From NCBI GenBank assembly GCA_036250195.1, contig JAVHZZ010000001.1, positions 400,634,117 to 400,698,116 on the forward strand: a stretch of 64,000 bases of DNA, written 5' to 3'. Position numbers and translations under genes: made by a program. The notes beneath the pieces were generated by a model that was not told the origin of the DNA, made no database searches, and worked only from the letters and a program-made list of their open reading frames with translations. Of the stretch, positions 12,360 to 23,429 are shown piece by piece. Source of the stretch: Mixophyes australis (taxonomy: Eukaryota > Chordata > Amphibia > Anura > Limnodynastidae). Position 1 is the stretch's first letter, and every line of letters starts with the position of its first letter.

Positions 12360-12911
12360 GGAGCAGGGGCGGGCTTGGCCGGACAAAAAAAGATGGTTTT
12401 GGGCCGGTCCCTAGTCTGTACTTGGTGGCTGGCCCCTCCCCCGGGACCAGCCACCTTCTCTGATTGGCCGCGGATCCTACCGATCCGTCCCCATCCCTCC
12501 CTTTTACTATGTGATATGTTCTCTATTGCTGTCACATGGGATACGCACCACATGACTGGTGCCATCCCATGTGTGAAAAGACTACACAGCGTGCGGGCGG
12601 ATCGAGCTACGTAAGTTGTATAGTGTGTGTGTCTTAGCGTGTTTGTGTGTGTTTCAGTGTGTGTGTGTGTTTCAACGCATGTGTGTGTGTTTGAGCGTGT
12701 GTGTGTCTCAGCGTGTGTGTCAGCATCAGCCACTAAATGAACGTAGTGTGTGTGTGTCTCAGTATACTAAATGAATGTAGTGTGTATGTGTATGTGGGGG
12801 GGGGGCACTAAATGAATGTGTGTGTGTGAGGGGGCCAGTATACTAACTGTGCGTGTGGGGGCCACTAAATGAATGTAGTGTGTGAGAGGGGGTCAGTATA
12901 CTAAATTAATA

Positions 12912-12943
<32 letters not shown>

Positions 12944-13840
12944 AGGGGGCCATTAAATGAATATAGTGTGTGTGTAAGGGGGTGGGTCTTAATTTAACCG
13001 TGAAGTACAGGTGTAGGGGGGACGGGGACGAGCTAATTATTGTGCTGTTTTATTTGTGGGCTGATGGTGGGGCTATTTAATTTAATAGTGGGGCCTATAA
13101 ATTTATAATGGGGTAATTGAACCTTTAATTTACTGCTGGGGTGGTTTGGGAGCTATTTATTGATTGTGGGCTGTTTGTGGAAAATGAGGTCTATTTGTTA
13201 AATGTGATTATATATTATTTAATGCCTGTGATTGTTGTGGGAAATGGTAATATTTGTTAAATGTAAATACTATTTAAATTATTACTGGGGCTGTTTGGAG
13301 GGAGTAAAATAGGTTTATATATTAAATGTGTTTGCTATCTAATGTAGGGGTTGGTTGGAGGGAAATAGATCTATTTAGCAAATGTGAATATTATTATTTT
13401 AATGTTGTGGCTGGAGGGGGGCCTAATTATAAAATGTGGCTGCTATTGATTTAACATTGGGACTGGTTGGAGTTTTCTAAATTTTATGTACCCATTTTTT
13501 TTCCAAATAGGGCCTCCAATATTCCAGGATAGAGACAAACCAGCAAATGAGCTAAAGTAACCAAGTGACAACAACAGGTAGGAGAGAGCAGGACCTGAAT
13601 TTGGTGGGACAGTCCCGAATTTGGGTGACTGTTTTGCTTAGGACAGTTGGGAGGTATGTCCCACTTCACCGTGTACTGCTCGTGAAGGCAGAACTGTGTG
13701 CACCTAACAGTAGTGCACACAGTATTGCCTGTGTATTTGTCTAAAATGATAACCATGCTACATCATAGGGGGTTACCCTGTTTAAAGTGCCCAGGCCCCC
13801 CAGAGCCTTAATCCAGCTCTGAGCCTGGGCATAAAAATTT
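12360..13840. repeat. Low-complexity dispersed repeat, family X (copy 1)
   Basis: A long non-coding repeat with short phrases such as 'ggggctatttaatttaata', 'tgtttgcaaatgtg...' and 'tttccaaatagggcctccaa'. Reverse-complement relatives are at 17620-19419 and inside 53449-54862, and a same-strand relative is at 62030-63060. The right end 'ccttaatccagctctg' near 13840 resembles ends of hAT-type MITEs, but a matching left end and target duplication were not found. Boundaries are approximate. Confidence 0.6.
12626..13010. repeat. GT-rich minisatellite
   Basis: Irregular units combining (GT)n with 'cactaaatgaatgtagtgt' and 'gagggggccagtatacta'. The longest pure GT run is about 12911-12938. The 126-codon minus-strand frame through it (His/Thr-rich) is an artefact of the dinucleotide repeat. 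Confidence 0.8.
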
Positions 13841-13959
13841 ATATATGGATTAAGCAACACTAAAATAGCCTCTTTTTATATAGATAAATATATATTGTAC
13901 CAAAAACCACCCTTTAAGGATGGGCCGCTACTTTTGGGCTAGTGCTGTGTGCTTCCCCC

Positions 13960-14760
13960 CCTCCCCCGGGCTAAAGTCTGCCAATCCTACCCTGGCAAGG
14001 AGAGTGTTGTGCAAATCAGTGTGGCTGCAGTAGTCATTGGATATTGGGATGGATGTAAAGGGAATAGCCTGAATGACCCTCACCATGGGAAGAGCCCTGC
14101 AAGGAGCTGTGTGGCTGTAAGAGAAAGAATTAATCTCTGGTTATGTTGGATGATTAACAGTGCAGCATAAGGAATAGATCCCCCTGGAAAAGACCCCATA
14201 ACGTGAGGGAGGGTCGCTGCATGTGGGTGGTGTGACTAATTCACGTGGAGAAGTCCCTGGGATAGGGTATGGCTGATGGCTGTGACATAAATGCTGTGTG
14301 GAACGATTACATACAGTGATACAACTACTGTGAAAGCTGTCTATGCACCAGCGATGAAACAAGACCACTGCAGGAGAAGTGAGGAGACTGTGTATTGAAA
14401 TAGTAATCTTAGATCTGCTGAAGTGTGGGCTGAAGGAGATTGGCATTTGAATATTTTGTATTACATAACAACCATTATACTTGTGTGCTGGAGGAGAAGG
14501 AGTTTTAAATAAACGTAATTTCCGTTATTTGAACTGAGATGGCCTGGCGCCCAATATTTATTTACATTTGCACTGCAGTACCACTAGTGGCCACTGCACT
14601 GTAACCATGCTTATATCCCTGAGTATTCAGGGAGCCCCCTTGTTGTGGATGCCACACCCACACCATAGAAGAGGAGGGCAACAGCGAGTGGGGTATCACA
14701 CAATAACAGGATACCCCAAGTAAATGCCCACACAACACCAGACTAGAGGGGTTGCACATA
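13960..14760. other. Unclassified repeat-like block, possibly LTR-derived
   Basis: GC content and CpG use rise relative to neighbours. Near 14490-14560 there is 'gttttaaataaacgtaattt', a polyadenylation-type hexamer, followed by 'ggcctggcgcccaatattt'. That layout could be the R/U5 end of an LTR. No partner LTR, polypurine tract or protein is visible, so this is only a suggestion. Confidence 0.25.
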
Positions 14761-16429
14761 TGTTAACTGGATTATCTGTGTATGATGCAAATTATTAAGT
14801 AAGATCATGTAAAAGCTGTATATCATGCAAGCCTATATTTACAGCAGGTTCAGTCTGTGGATAGCAAGTTGTTGCTATTTGATCAAGAATATATGTTCAG
14901 TTTTCCAATAAAGCCTCTTGATGGAACTAAACTGTGTGAGATAACAGCCCTATCCATCAGAGTAGAGGCTCATGTTTCAGCTCAGGTAGAGATGAGCAAA
15001 GACGCAGATAGAGTTTGTACTAATCGGTGGAAGAAGCCATTTTTTGCAGAGATGAGACGTTCCGGCGATATAATCTTCGACTGTGATAACAATAGTCAAT
15101 TCAATCTGCTGTGTGATATGTTTGGAGTAGGACAAGGAAAACTTAAAGCCATATTTTTTGTAGCAAAACATGCTAAATTTTACACCTGAATGTGGGATAA
15201 AGCAAATATTTAAAAGTATATATTTCAGTATCCAGTCTTCCCTTTAAGAAAAGATCTAAAACATAATGGAATGAATTATCCACTATAAATAAACTGTAAC
15301 ATATCTCAGATTCCAAGTAGTGTTCAAAAATAAATAACAGTCACTGTTTCTGGGGAAACCAGAAGACTGACCTGTATGTGACGATATAAACATTTAATCT
15401 GGAGTGTTCTGCTAGTTAATTGAGACAGATTGTTTAACACAAACTTTGTTCGAATGACAATCCACTGCCTTCCGTGGGATCATTATAAATGTAAAATGGA
15501 GATGTCATTGCAGATTTATATTTATTATACAAAAGATGATGTTTTTTTGCAGGTAAATATAAATTACACATTTGTCCTTATTCAGTGCCATCTAGGCATC
15601 TTGATTAAAGTCTAACATTTGTTGCTAGCAACAGTATGAAATATATGGGAAACATTAGCAATTTTCTTGTCTCTGGTGAATGTGAAAAAGCATCAGAGAT
15701 TTCATGTGTCAAGCTCTTGAAATTAAATGTTCAAAATATTGAACGTTAAGTATTCACTATGCTTACATCTTTTTCTGATGTTGAAAATGTCCTGAAATTA
15801 TTTTCATACAGATAACATAGATCTGTCTTCTTAATACTTTAACAGCCAAAGAGATTTATAACCAATAGCTTCATAAAAAGGCAACTAGACCTATAAACTG
15901 GCTGGCAAATGAAAGATCTTTAACGCTACAAAAAAAAAACATGTCTGGTAATTCTTAGAATTATGTAAGCAACAACTGACAGTAAGAACAATGAAAATTA
16001 CACATTTTAATAATGGGTTTGCTTTGGTTCAGTCTTCTCCCATCACATTTGTATAAATTCTGCAACAGTCATAATAAACTAAAATTATATTTGGTTTTAT
16101 AGAAAGCTTTGAAATGTCATGTCATTTTTTATTAGGAAGATTATTCTGCAGACCAGTGGAAAAGGGATAATGGTGTTTTTGAAAACCTGTGTTTAAGAGC
16201 CCAATAGCAAAATATTATTCTACAATGTACACTACATGATGGTCTTTGAGCTCACATATCTCTACAATACTAATGTTTAATGATTTTGGATAGAGCTCCA
16301 ACATTGTTGCAATAAAATTAAAACTAATAGTGCAGACTTACAGAATTGGCTGCATGCCAAGATATAAATGGAAGGAATGGGCATGAGTGACCCTAAAACA
16401 TATCAATTCACACTCAAATTACCATATTT
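14761..16429. other. AT-rich DNA with one unsupported 110-codon frame
   Basis: An open frame on the plus strand at 14857-15189 has no recognised domain, no similarity I know, and no splice or promoter context. The rest is AT-rich sequence without element ends. Confidence 0.4.
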
Positions 16430-16431
16430 CC

Positions 16432-17266
16432 CCATGTATAAGACGCACCCTTTCCCCCAAAATGTTGGGTCTAAAACTTGGGTGCGTCTTATACAGGGGT
16501 AGCGGGGATGCAGGGGGGGGGGGGATCGAGGGGGAGCGGGGCAGCGTTACAGGGGCAGCGGGGGGGATCCAGGGGGAGTGGGGCAGCAGGGGGATCGAGA
16601 AGGAGCGGGGCAGCGTTACAGGGGCAGCGGGGGGATCCAGGGGGAGCGGGGCAGCGTTACAGGGGCAGCAGGGGGATCAAGGGGGAGCGGAGCAACGTTA
16701 CAGTGGCAACGGGGGGGATCCAGGAGGAGAGGGACAGGCAGAGTGGCAGCGGCGATCCAGGAGGAGGGGGACAGGCAGAGTGGCAGCGGGGATCCAGGAG
16801 GAAGGGGACAGGCAGAGTGGCAGCGGGGATCCAGGAGGAGGGCGACAGGCAGAGTGGCAGCGGGGATGCAGGAGGAAGGGGACAGGCACAGTGGCAGCGG
16901 GGATCCAGGAGGTGGGGGACAGGCAGAGTAGCAGCGAGGATCCAGGAGGAAGGGGACAGGCAGAGTGGCAGCGGGGATCCAGGAGGAAGGGACAGGTGGA
17001 GTGGCAGCCGGGATCCAGGAGGAGGGAGACAGGCAGAGAGGCAGCGGGGATCCAGGAGGAAGGGGACAGGCACAGTGGCAGCAGGGGGGAGGGGGGAGGG
17101 CGATTGCCGGGAGTGTGTGCTGTGCTGATCACAATCAGAGCAGCCGGCCATTACACTCTCCCTGCCTTTTTTGACAGCTACCGCAGTATTTTTTTTTTTA
17201 AATTTCGGGGCCAAAATTAAGGTGCGTCTTATACATGGGAGCACCTTATACATGGGGAAATACAGG
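16432..17266. mobile_element. TA-flanked fold-back element carrying a minisatellite
   Basis: The termini 'ccatatttccccatgtataa' and '...ttatacatggggaaatacagg' are inverted repeats. Internal partners 'gacgcaccctt' and 'aaggtgcgtc' extend the match, and a second 'gggtgcgtcttataca' lies near 16480. Dinucleotide TA flanks both sides (16430-16431 and 17267-17268), which fits Tc1/mariner-type integration. No transposase is encoded. Almost all of the interior is G-rich tandem repeat. Confidence 0.8.
16500..17090. repeat. G-rich minisatellite in two phases
   Basis: The first part has about four 45-48-bp units of the type 'agcggggcagcgttacaggg' plus 'gcagcggggggatccag'. The second part, from about 16720, has about nine 36-39-bp units 'gaggaaggggacaggcagag' plus 'tggcagcggggatccag'. 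Long open frames on both strands (Gly/Arg/Gln-rich or Pro/Leu-rich) are purely periodic and should not be annotated as genes. The dense GGGG runs could form G-quadruplexes. Confidence 0.9.
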
Positions 17267-17619
17267 TACCTGCATTACATTATATTAAAACAAATGGGCT
17301 GTGTGAGGCTGTGGAGAGTGTGTGGGTGGGAGGACCATTCAGGAGCAGAATTTACGGCTTCTGATTGTGGCTTCTGGTTGGTCCTCCAGCTCACACTTTC
17401 CCCTGCAGCTATTTTAAAGTGATAATCTTAAATGATTTGCAAAATCTAATGGATGTGAAGCCTAAATTAGCTTCTAGATTAGAGGTGTTGGTGCTCCTAT
17501 TCAAATGGCTTTCTCATGTTATTGTAAATAAATCTGGGAATAAAGATGCACAACAAAGACTTGAACGTATATTCACTGCATGACTTTTGATACTCCCTTT
17601 TGTCGATCTTTAATTTTAA
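17267..17619. other. Unique-looking spacer
   Basis: About 350 bases with no recognised element or coding sequence. Short open frames on the plus strand have no similarity that I recognise. Confidence 0.4.
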
Positions 17620-18293
17620 AAAAAGTTGTTATGAGCATATAAAAACTAACATTCCTGGCTTCGGTGTGCACTCACAATTTTGCCTAAAAACACAACCATG
17701 AATAAAGAATGGTACCAAAATATCCTCCAAGAGCAACTTCTCCCAACCATCTAAGAACAGTTTCTTTAGTTGCGGCTTGTCTAGATCTTGGAAGGTTGGG
17801 GGCCCTATTTGAAAAAAAAATGGGTACATTTAGAAAATTCTAACCAGCCCCGATTTTAAATCAATAGCATCCACGAGTAATAATTAGGCCTTCCTCTAGC
17901 CCCAACATTAAAATAGTAATCCCATTTAATAAATAAACTTTTTTCCCTTACTGCAAACAGCCCCAACAATAAATTAATAGTATTTACATTTCATAAATAT
18001 ACCTATTTACCACAACCACCACTGCCATTAAATAAGCCATAGTCATATTTAATAAAGAGACCTCATTCTCCCCAAACTCACCCCCACATTCAATAGCCCC
18101 CAAACCACTCCATCTTAAATTAATAGTCCCCACTATTAAATTGCCCCACCACCACAAACAAAATTGGACCCATTAATTAGCCACCACCTACCTCACACAC
18201 ATTACAACAAGCCCCCTGTGCCATCACACACACACATTACCACAAGCCCCCTGTGCCAACGCACACACACATTACCACAAGCCCCCAGTGCCA

Positions 18294-18294
<1 letters not shown>

Positions 18295-18331
<37 letters not shown>
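18295..18331. repeat. (CA)n microsatellite
   Basis: About 18 uninterrupted CA units, flanked by further short CA tracts separated by 'attaccacaagccccctgtg'-type spacers from 18200 onward. Confidence 0.95.
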
Positions 18332-18333
<2 letters not shown>

Positions 18334-18439
18334 TATCACAAGTGCCCTGTGCCATCACACACACACATTACTCTGCCCCTTCATCATCACCACACTGTGC
18401 CCCCTTATGATCACACTGCGCCCTCCATTCTGCTTTTCC

Positions 18440-18990
18440 CCCCTTCACCTGGCCCCCCTTCATCACACTGTGCCATGCTGCCCCCCCTCATTACATTGTA
18501 CTATGCTGTCCCCTCCTCTTCATCATACTGTGCCATGCTGCTCCCCTCTCCTTCATCACACTGTGCCATGCTGCGCCAACCTTCATCACACTGTGCCTTC
18601 CTGCCCCTCTCCTTCATCACTGTTCCATGCTGCCCCCCTCTCCTTCATCACTGTGCCTTCCTGCCCCCCCTTCATCACTGTGCCATACGGCCCCCTTCTC
18701 CTTCATCACTGTGTCATCCTGCCCCCCCTCTTCTTCATCACTGTGCCATCCTGCCCCCCCTTGCCTTCATCACTGTGCCTTCCTGCCTCTCACCTCTCCT
18801 TCATCACTGTGCCATGCTGCTCCCCCCCTCTTCTTCATCACTGTGCCATCCTGCCCGCCCTTGCCTTCATCACTGTGCCATCCTGCCTCTCACCTCTCCA
18901 TCATTGTGCCATGCTGCTCCCCCCCTCTCCTTCATTACTGTGCCATCCTGCCCCCCACCATCTCCTTCATCACTCTGTGCCTTTGTTTTC
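18440..18990. repeat. C/T-rich minisatellite, ~33-bp unit
   Basis: Units of the form 'tccttcatcactgtgccat' plus 'cctgccccccctct' recur about 16 times with small length changes. The apparent proteins on the plus strand (Pro/Ser/Leu/Cys-rich) exist in three frames at once, which shows they are by-products of the repeat. Confidence 0.9.
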
Positions 18991-19111
18991 CTCCCCTTGC
19001 CTCCATTCCTTTACTTACCTTTGTATTGGCTTCTTTCATCTCTTCTCTTCTCTCGTCTGCTCTCTTCTGTATTCTCTCTTCTGTCTTCTGGGTCCTCTCT
19101 GCGTCGCTCCT

Positions 19112-19159
19112 CACTGAATGTCGGGTGTGATGTGATGACGTCATGTCCGACATTCAGTG
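19112..19159. promoter_or_regulatory. Inverted repeat centred near TGACGTCA (CRE-like)
   Basis: The sequence 'cactgaatgtcgggtgtg...' is mirrored by '...gtccgacattcagtg', with a consensus CREB/ATF palindrome TGACGTCA at 19136-19143 between the arms. Similar arrangements occur at 52248-52294 and 54660-54707, and variant forms at about 41803-41860 and 58055-58110. CREB/ATF binding to TGACGTCA is established; activity here is inference. Confidence 0.5.
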
Positions 19160-19419
19160 CAAACGAAGCACAGAAGAAGGAGGAGGGACGCCGGAGCCGT
19201 GATCATGTGAGTATTTATTTTTATTTATAGTATCCTGCTCCCCCACCAACGAAGGGGGTGGAGGCCCTCTCTGCCGGAAAAAAAAAAAAAGAGAGGAAAG
19301 TAAAAAAGATAGGTTCTAAAAACCCCAAAAAACAAAAACAAACAGTTGGCAGTGAGGGCCCAGGCTGGGACCCCTGGCATGCACAGGCCCGGGTTATTAG
19401 TACCCCCTCAGCAGCCCTG

Positions 19420-20663
19420 TATACACATATACAAGAAAAAGCAAATGTGCATAAGTTTACCTAATGGCACCACACAAAATGCAAAGGATGAGGCAAGGAT
19501 GATACCATTCAAGATATAAATTACTTTTTTTTGCTGTAGCACTGCTTATTGAAGGTGAAGTTCTAATAGTTCATCTGTACAAACACACACACGGCATATG
19601 GAGCTCCTGCTGATATTTAAATCAGGGTCTTCCGTGACGTTGCTTATTTGATGTCTTTTTGGTATATTTAATGACAGTGCAATGTTCACAATAGAGTTGT
19701 AAACCATTGTAAATAATCAGATACTTGATTTCATTTTTTAAACTGTGAAAGCTAAAACTTGGTTGCTATGGGCACAGCACCTTTTTGTACATTACAACCC
19801 TTTAGAACAATAAGCATATTTGACTCTTAAATAAATAAATTTAACTCTTTTCATCTGTTAGTATTTCGGATGCAGAAGATTATTTACACCATTTCTGCAA
19901 TGAAGTTCATAGTCTGACCTATGTGCTGCTCAAGGTTTAAGGAAGTCAGTAGTGGAGCATGGAATAAAGGAGGTTCAAAATGGGAATTGTACTGTAAATG
20001 AGTACAAAAGAGTAAGATATAGATGTAAGCAAAGAAAGATATGAGTACATCATATCAATGTCCACTCTGACATGTGGAACTATTTTTAGTTGACAACAGA
20101 AAATTATTTATATACCTATCAAATTGGATAAACTAAAAATCATGATTTTGCAAACCGCTAAAAAAAAAGGTTTAGTTAATTTTCTCAAACTGTGAAATAT
20201 TTTTCTCATTTTACTAGTGGTTTAATTTGGATGTACAAAATTTGCATTTACATATTTAATGAAATATCTAAATATTGCCTTTTATATATGAATAATTATA
20301 AATATGAATAATTATATAAATGAGGTCATTCTAATAGGGAATCCTCAACTTGAAGAGGGTTTTCACATAACAGCCTTCTTGCCTTAACTAACTGAACACC
20401 AGGAGAAATTTGAAAGTGAGTAAGACTGTGTCAAAACTACCTGTTTGAATAATGTGCAGAATATACTAAATCTTCAATCTTTACAGATGTTAATCTGGAG
20501 TAGAACATATTAGATCTTCAGGGGTGTTTATACCAGTAGTACATATAGCCATAATTGTTCCTGATGTTTATCAGCTATCAATCTATAAGCTAATGAAAGG
20601 TAAAATATATATGAAGGAACCCCAACTATGTTTTGCTCTCTCTCTCTATATATATAAGCAGCT
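19420..20663. other. AT-rich DNA, no gene recognised
   Basis: No element ends or protein-like frames found. Confidence 0.5.
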
Positions 20664-20967
20664 ATTTACATAATGTCACTAATTCAGCAGCGCTATACAG
20701 AGAACTCACTCACATCAGTCCCTGCCCCATTGTAGCTTACAGTCTAAATTCCCTAACATACACACACAGAGACTAGGGTAAATTTTGATAGCAGCCAATT
20801 AGCCTACTAGTATGTTTTTGGAGTGTGGGAGGAAACTGGAGCACCGGGGTAAAGTCACGCAAACACAGGAAGAACATACAAACTCCACACAGCTAATGGT
20901 AGAGAATCGAACTCATGATCCCAGTGATGTGAGACAGAAATGCTAATCACTAAGCCACTGGGCTTAG
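20664..20967 (-). mobile_element. SINE-like repeat with L2-type tail (copy 1)
   Basis: Contains 'cagcagcgctatacagagaa', 'catcagtccctgccccattg', 'tgtttttggagtgtgggagg' and 'aacacaggaagaacatacaa'. The same order of blocks is present at 30577-30815. The low-coordinate end 'tatttacataatgtcacta' corresponds to the 3' tail region, so the element reads on the minus strand. The tail motif resembles the 3' end of the LINE at 1510-2721. Confidence 0.7.
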
Positions 20968-21365
20968 TGAAATCCCCTATCATTAAAATGGGGCATATTT
21001 CACCTAATTGTAAAAATTAAACATTTCTCAAAAATGTCACCCCTCAAAGGCACGCCACAGTCACAACAACTTTCTTACAAAAGAAACCCCAAGTCTTAAA
21101 AACCCTGAACACTGATTTTCAACTTTAGACATTTCCAAATCCGTCATTTTTGTTATTATATTCTTCAGCATGCAGCACCCAGAGGCAGTTCTCCATTTGC
21201 ATGTCAAAGTTCAGCTCAAAAGCTCTAATACTTTTTAAGATGTTGCTCCTCAAGCACCATTCCCCCTCTCATAAAACTAACTTGGCGGAATGCGATTTAT
21301 TAGAGTCAACCTTAATACAACTGTTTTCTTATAATAAAAACAGACACTCATCTCATATATTATTG
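20968..21365. other. AT-rich spacer
   Basis: A 76-codon frame at 21150-21380 on the plus strand has no recognisable similarity. No other feature seen. Confidence 0.4.
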
Positions 21366-21826
21366 TTATTGTTTTATTAAAGTATTTTCAGCGTTTTTCA
21401 ATAAGCATTGTCTAAGCGATTTATGTGTTTCTAAAGCACAAGCAATTTATTTAGCAAAAGCAAAAAGGTTTAGCAGTTCAATAAACAAGTACAATACAAC
21501 CGATACCAAATAAATACATACATACATACATACACAGCGCCCCGCTGCGCTCCACCGATACCAGCTACAGTCCTTCAGCTCAGAAGACTGTGGTCAGAGA
21601 TGACTGTTTTAGCTTGTCCCAGGGAGCTGTATATATACACCCAGTGATACAGAGAAAACAATACAGATGATGTGGCTTGTTTCTATAGGTCCAGGCTTCA
21701 GGAGGGTCCAGTGTAATGCAGGTCATAGGCCAGTTCAAATAACCCCCTCCAAAGGTGGGGGTCAACATTCCAAGGGTGGGGGTCTGCTCTCCAGATGATG
21801 ACTCCGATTTTCCCGCCCAGAGTCCA
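21366..21826 (-). mobile_element. Probable solo LTR, downstream part (split by hAT1)
   Basis: Read on the minus strand, this has a TATA-like 'gtatatatacagctccctg' (around 21620-21640), then a transcribed-type stretch with an (ATGT)n tract, then an AATAAA signal (complement at 21446-21451). It ends near '...aataaaacaataaca', compatible with an LTR ending in CA. The upstream part continues beyond the hAT1 insertion at 28528. No internal retroelement genes flank it, so a solo LTR is the simplest reading. Family is not identified and boundaries are approximate. Confidence 0.45.
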
Positions 21827-22151
21827 GTTTAAACTAGGGATGTGCACCGGCGACTTTTGAGGTCTCGTGTTTTGTGTTTTGGATCCGGATTTTCATTATT
21901 TTTGGGGTTCGGATTTGTCTCGCAAAACACTTGACGAAAGGTCTCGGTTCGGATTTAAGGTTTTGGATTCGGATTTTTTTTGGAAAAAACATAAAAAGTT
22001 TAAAAATCAAGTTTTTGGGCTTATTTTCACTCCTATGCTATTAGTAACCTCAATAACATTCAATAACAAGCATTTCCATTAATTTACAGTGTATTCTGAA
22101 CACCTCACAATATAGTTATTAGTCCAAAACGTTGCAACGAGGTATCTTTCT

Positions 22152-23400
22152 GGACTGCGTAGAGGAGTGGGTCACCACAATATATATTAAAAACCCTGAA
22201 CTTTTATGATTCGCACCAATAAATGTACCTGGACTGCGTAGAGGAGTGGGTCACCACAATATATATTAAAAACCCTGAACTTTTATGAATCGCACCAATA
22301 AATGTACCTGGACTGCGTAGAGGAGTGGGTCACCACAATATATATTAAAAACCCTGAACTTTTATGAATCGCACCAATAAATGTACCTGGACTGCGTAGA
22401 GGAGTGGGTCACCACAATATATATTAAAAACCCTGAACTTTTATGATTCGCACCAATAAATGTATCTGGACTGCGTAGTGGAGTGGGTCACCACAATATA
22501 TATAATAAGAAAACCATCAACTTGTATGATTCGCACCAATAAATGTACCTGGACTGCGTAGAGGAGTGGGTCACCACAATATATATTAAAAACCCTGAAC
22601 TTTTATGATTCGCACCAATAAATGTACCTGGACTGCGTAGAGGAGTGGGTCACCACAATATATATTAAAAACCCTGAACTTTTATGATTCGCACCAATAA
22701 ATGTACCTGGACTGCGTAGAGGAGTGGGTCACCACAATATATCTTAAAAACCCTGAACTTTTATGATTCGCACCAATAAATGTACCTGGACTGCGTAGAG
22801 GAGTGGGTCACCACAATATATATTAAAAACCCTGAACTTTTATGATTCGCACCAATAAATGTACCTGGACTGCGTAGAGGAGTGGGTCACCACAATATAT
22901 ATTAAAAACCCTGAACTTTTATGAATCGCACCAATAAATGTACCTGGACTGCGTAGAGGAGTGGGTCACCACAATATATATTAAAAACCCTGAACTTTTA
23001 TGAATCGCACCAATAAATGTACCTGGACTGCGTAGAGGAGTGGGTCACCACAATATATATTAAAAACCCTGAACTTTTATGATTCGCACCAATAAATGTA
23101 TCTGGACTGCGTAGAGGAGTGGGTCACCACAATATATATAATAAGAAAACCATCAACTTGTATGATTCGCACCAATAAATGTACCTGGACTGCGTAGAGG
23201 AGTGGGTCACCACAATATATATTCAAAACCCTGAACTTTTATGATTCGCACCAATAAATGTACCTGGACTGCGTAGAGGAGTGGGTCACCACAATATATA
23301 TTAAAAACCCTGAACTTTTATGATTCGCACCAATAAATGTACCTGGACTGCGTAGAGGAGTGAGCACTGGGCACCACAATAAAATATATAAAAAACCTTC
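22152..23400. repeat. 79-bp minisatellite with higher-order period of 8 units
   Basis: About 16 units begin 'tggactgcgtagaggagtgg' and end 'cgcaccaataaatgtacc', spaced 79 bp apart (for example 22230, 22309, 22388, 22467). A distinctive 83-bp variant with 'ataagaaaaccatcaacttg' occurs at 22467 and again at 23103, exactly 636 bp apart (seven 79-bp units plus one 83-bp unit). Single-base markers (tgaatcg/tgattcg, tatc/tacc) follow the same order in both blocks. The block was therefore duplicated as a whole. Confidence 0.95.
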
Positions 23401-23429
23401 AACAGGTCTGCATTACACTACACATACGG

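Larger units (their letters stand above)
17620..19419. repeat. Low-complexity dispersed repeat, family X (copy 2, inverted)
   Basis: From about 17770 ('tagttgcggcttgtctagat') to 18180 this parallels 53855-54245 phrase by phrase ('cagccccgattttaaatcaa', 'cctcattctccccaaactca', 'aatagcccccaaaccactcc'). It continues through CA repeats, a C-rich minisatellite and a TGACGTCA palindrome. The right end 'cccctcagcagccctg' at 19419 looks like a hAT terminus (complement begins cagggctgc), comparable to the element starting at 53449. The left end is not resolved. Confidence 0.6.

Noticed and set aside
14490..14575. Retroviral primer-binding site after an LTR ('tggcgccca')
   Set aside because: Only nine bases resemble a tRNA-Lys-type site and no LTR pair or coding region follows.
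14857..15189. 110-codon plus-strand ORF as a host gene
   Set aside because: No recognised domain, no splice or promoter context, AT-rich location, and length attainable by chance in 64 kb.
16387..17253. Long open frames on both strands (up to 277 codons)
   Set aside because: They run through a G-rich minisatellite; several frames are open at once and the proteins are periodic (GGRGQAEWQRG-like). No independent coding evidence.
18164..19230. 317- and 325-codon plus-strand frames
   Set aside because: Translation of CA and C/T-rich tandem repeats in overlapping frames; not a gene.
22152..23400. CRISPR-like array
   Set aside because: Units are contiguous 79-bp monomers without unique spacers, within a eukaryotic transposon.
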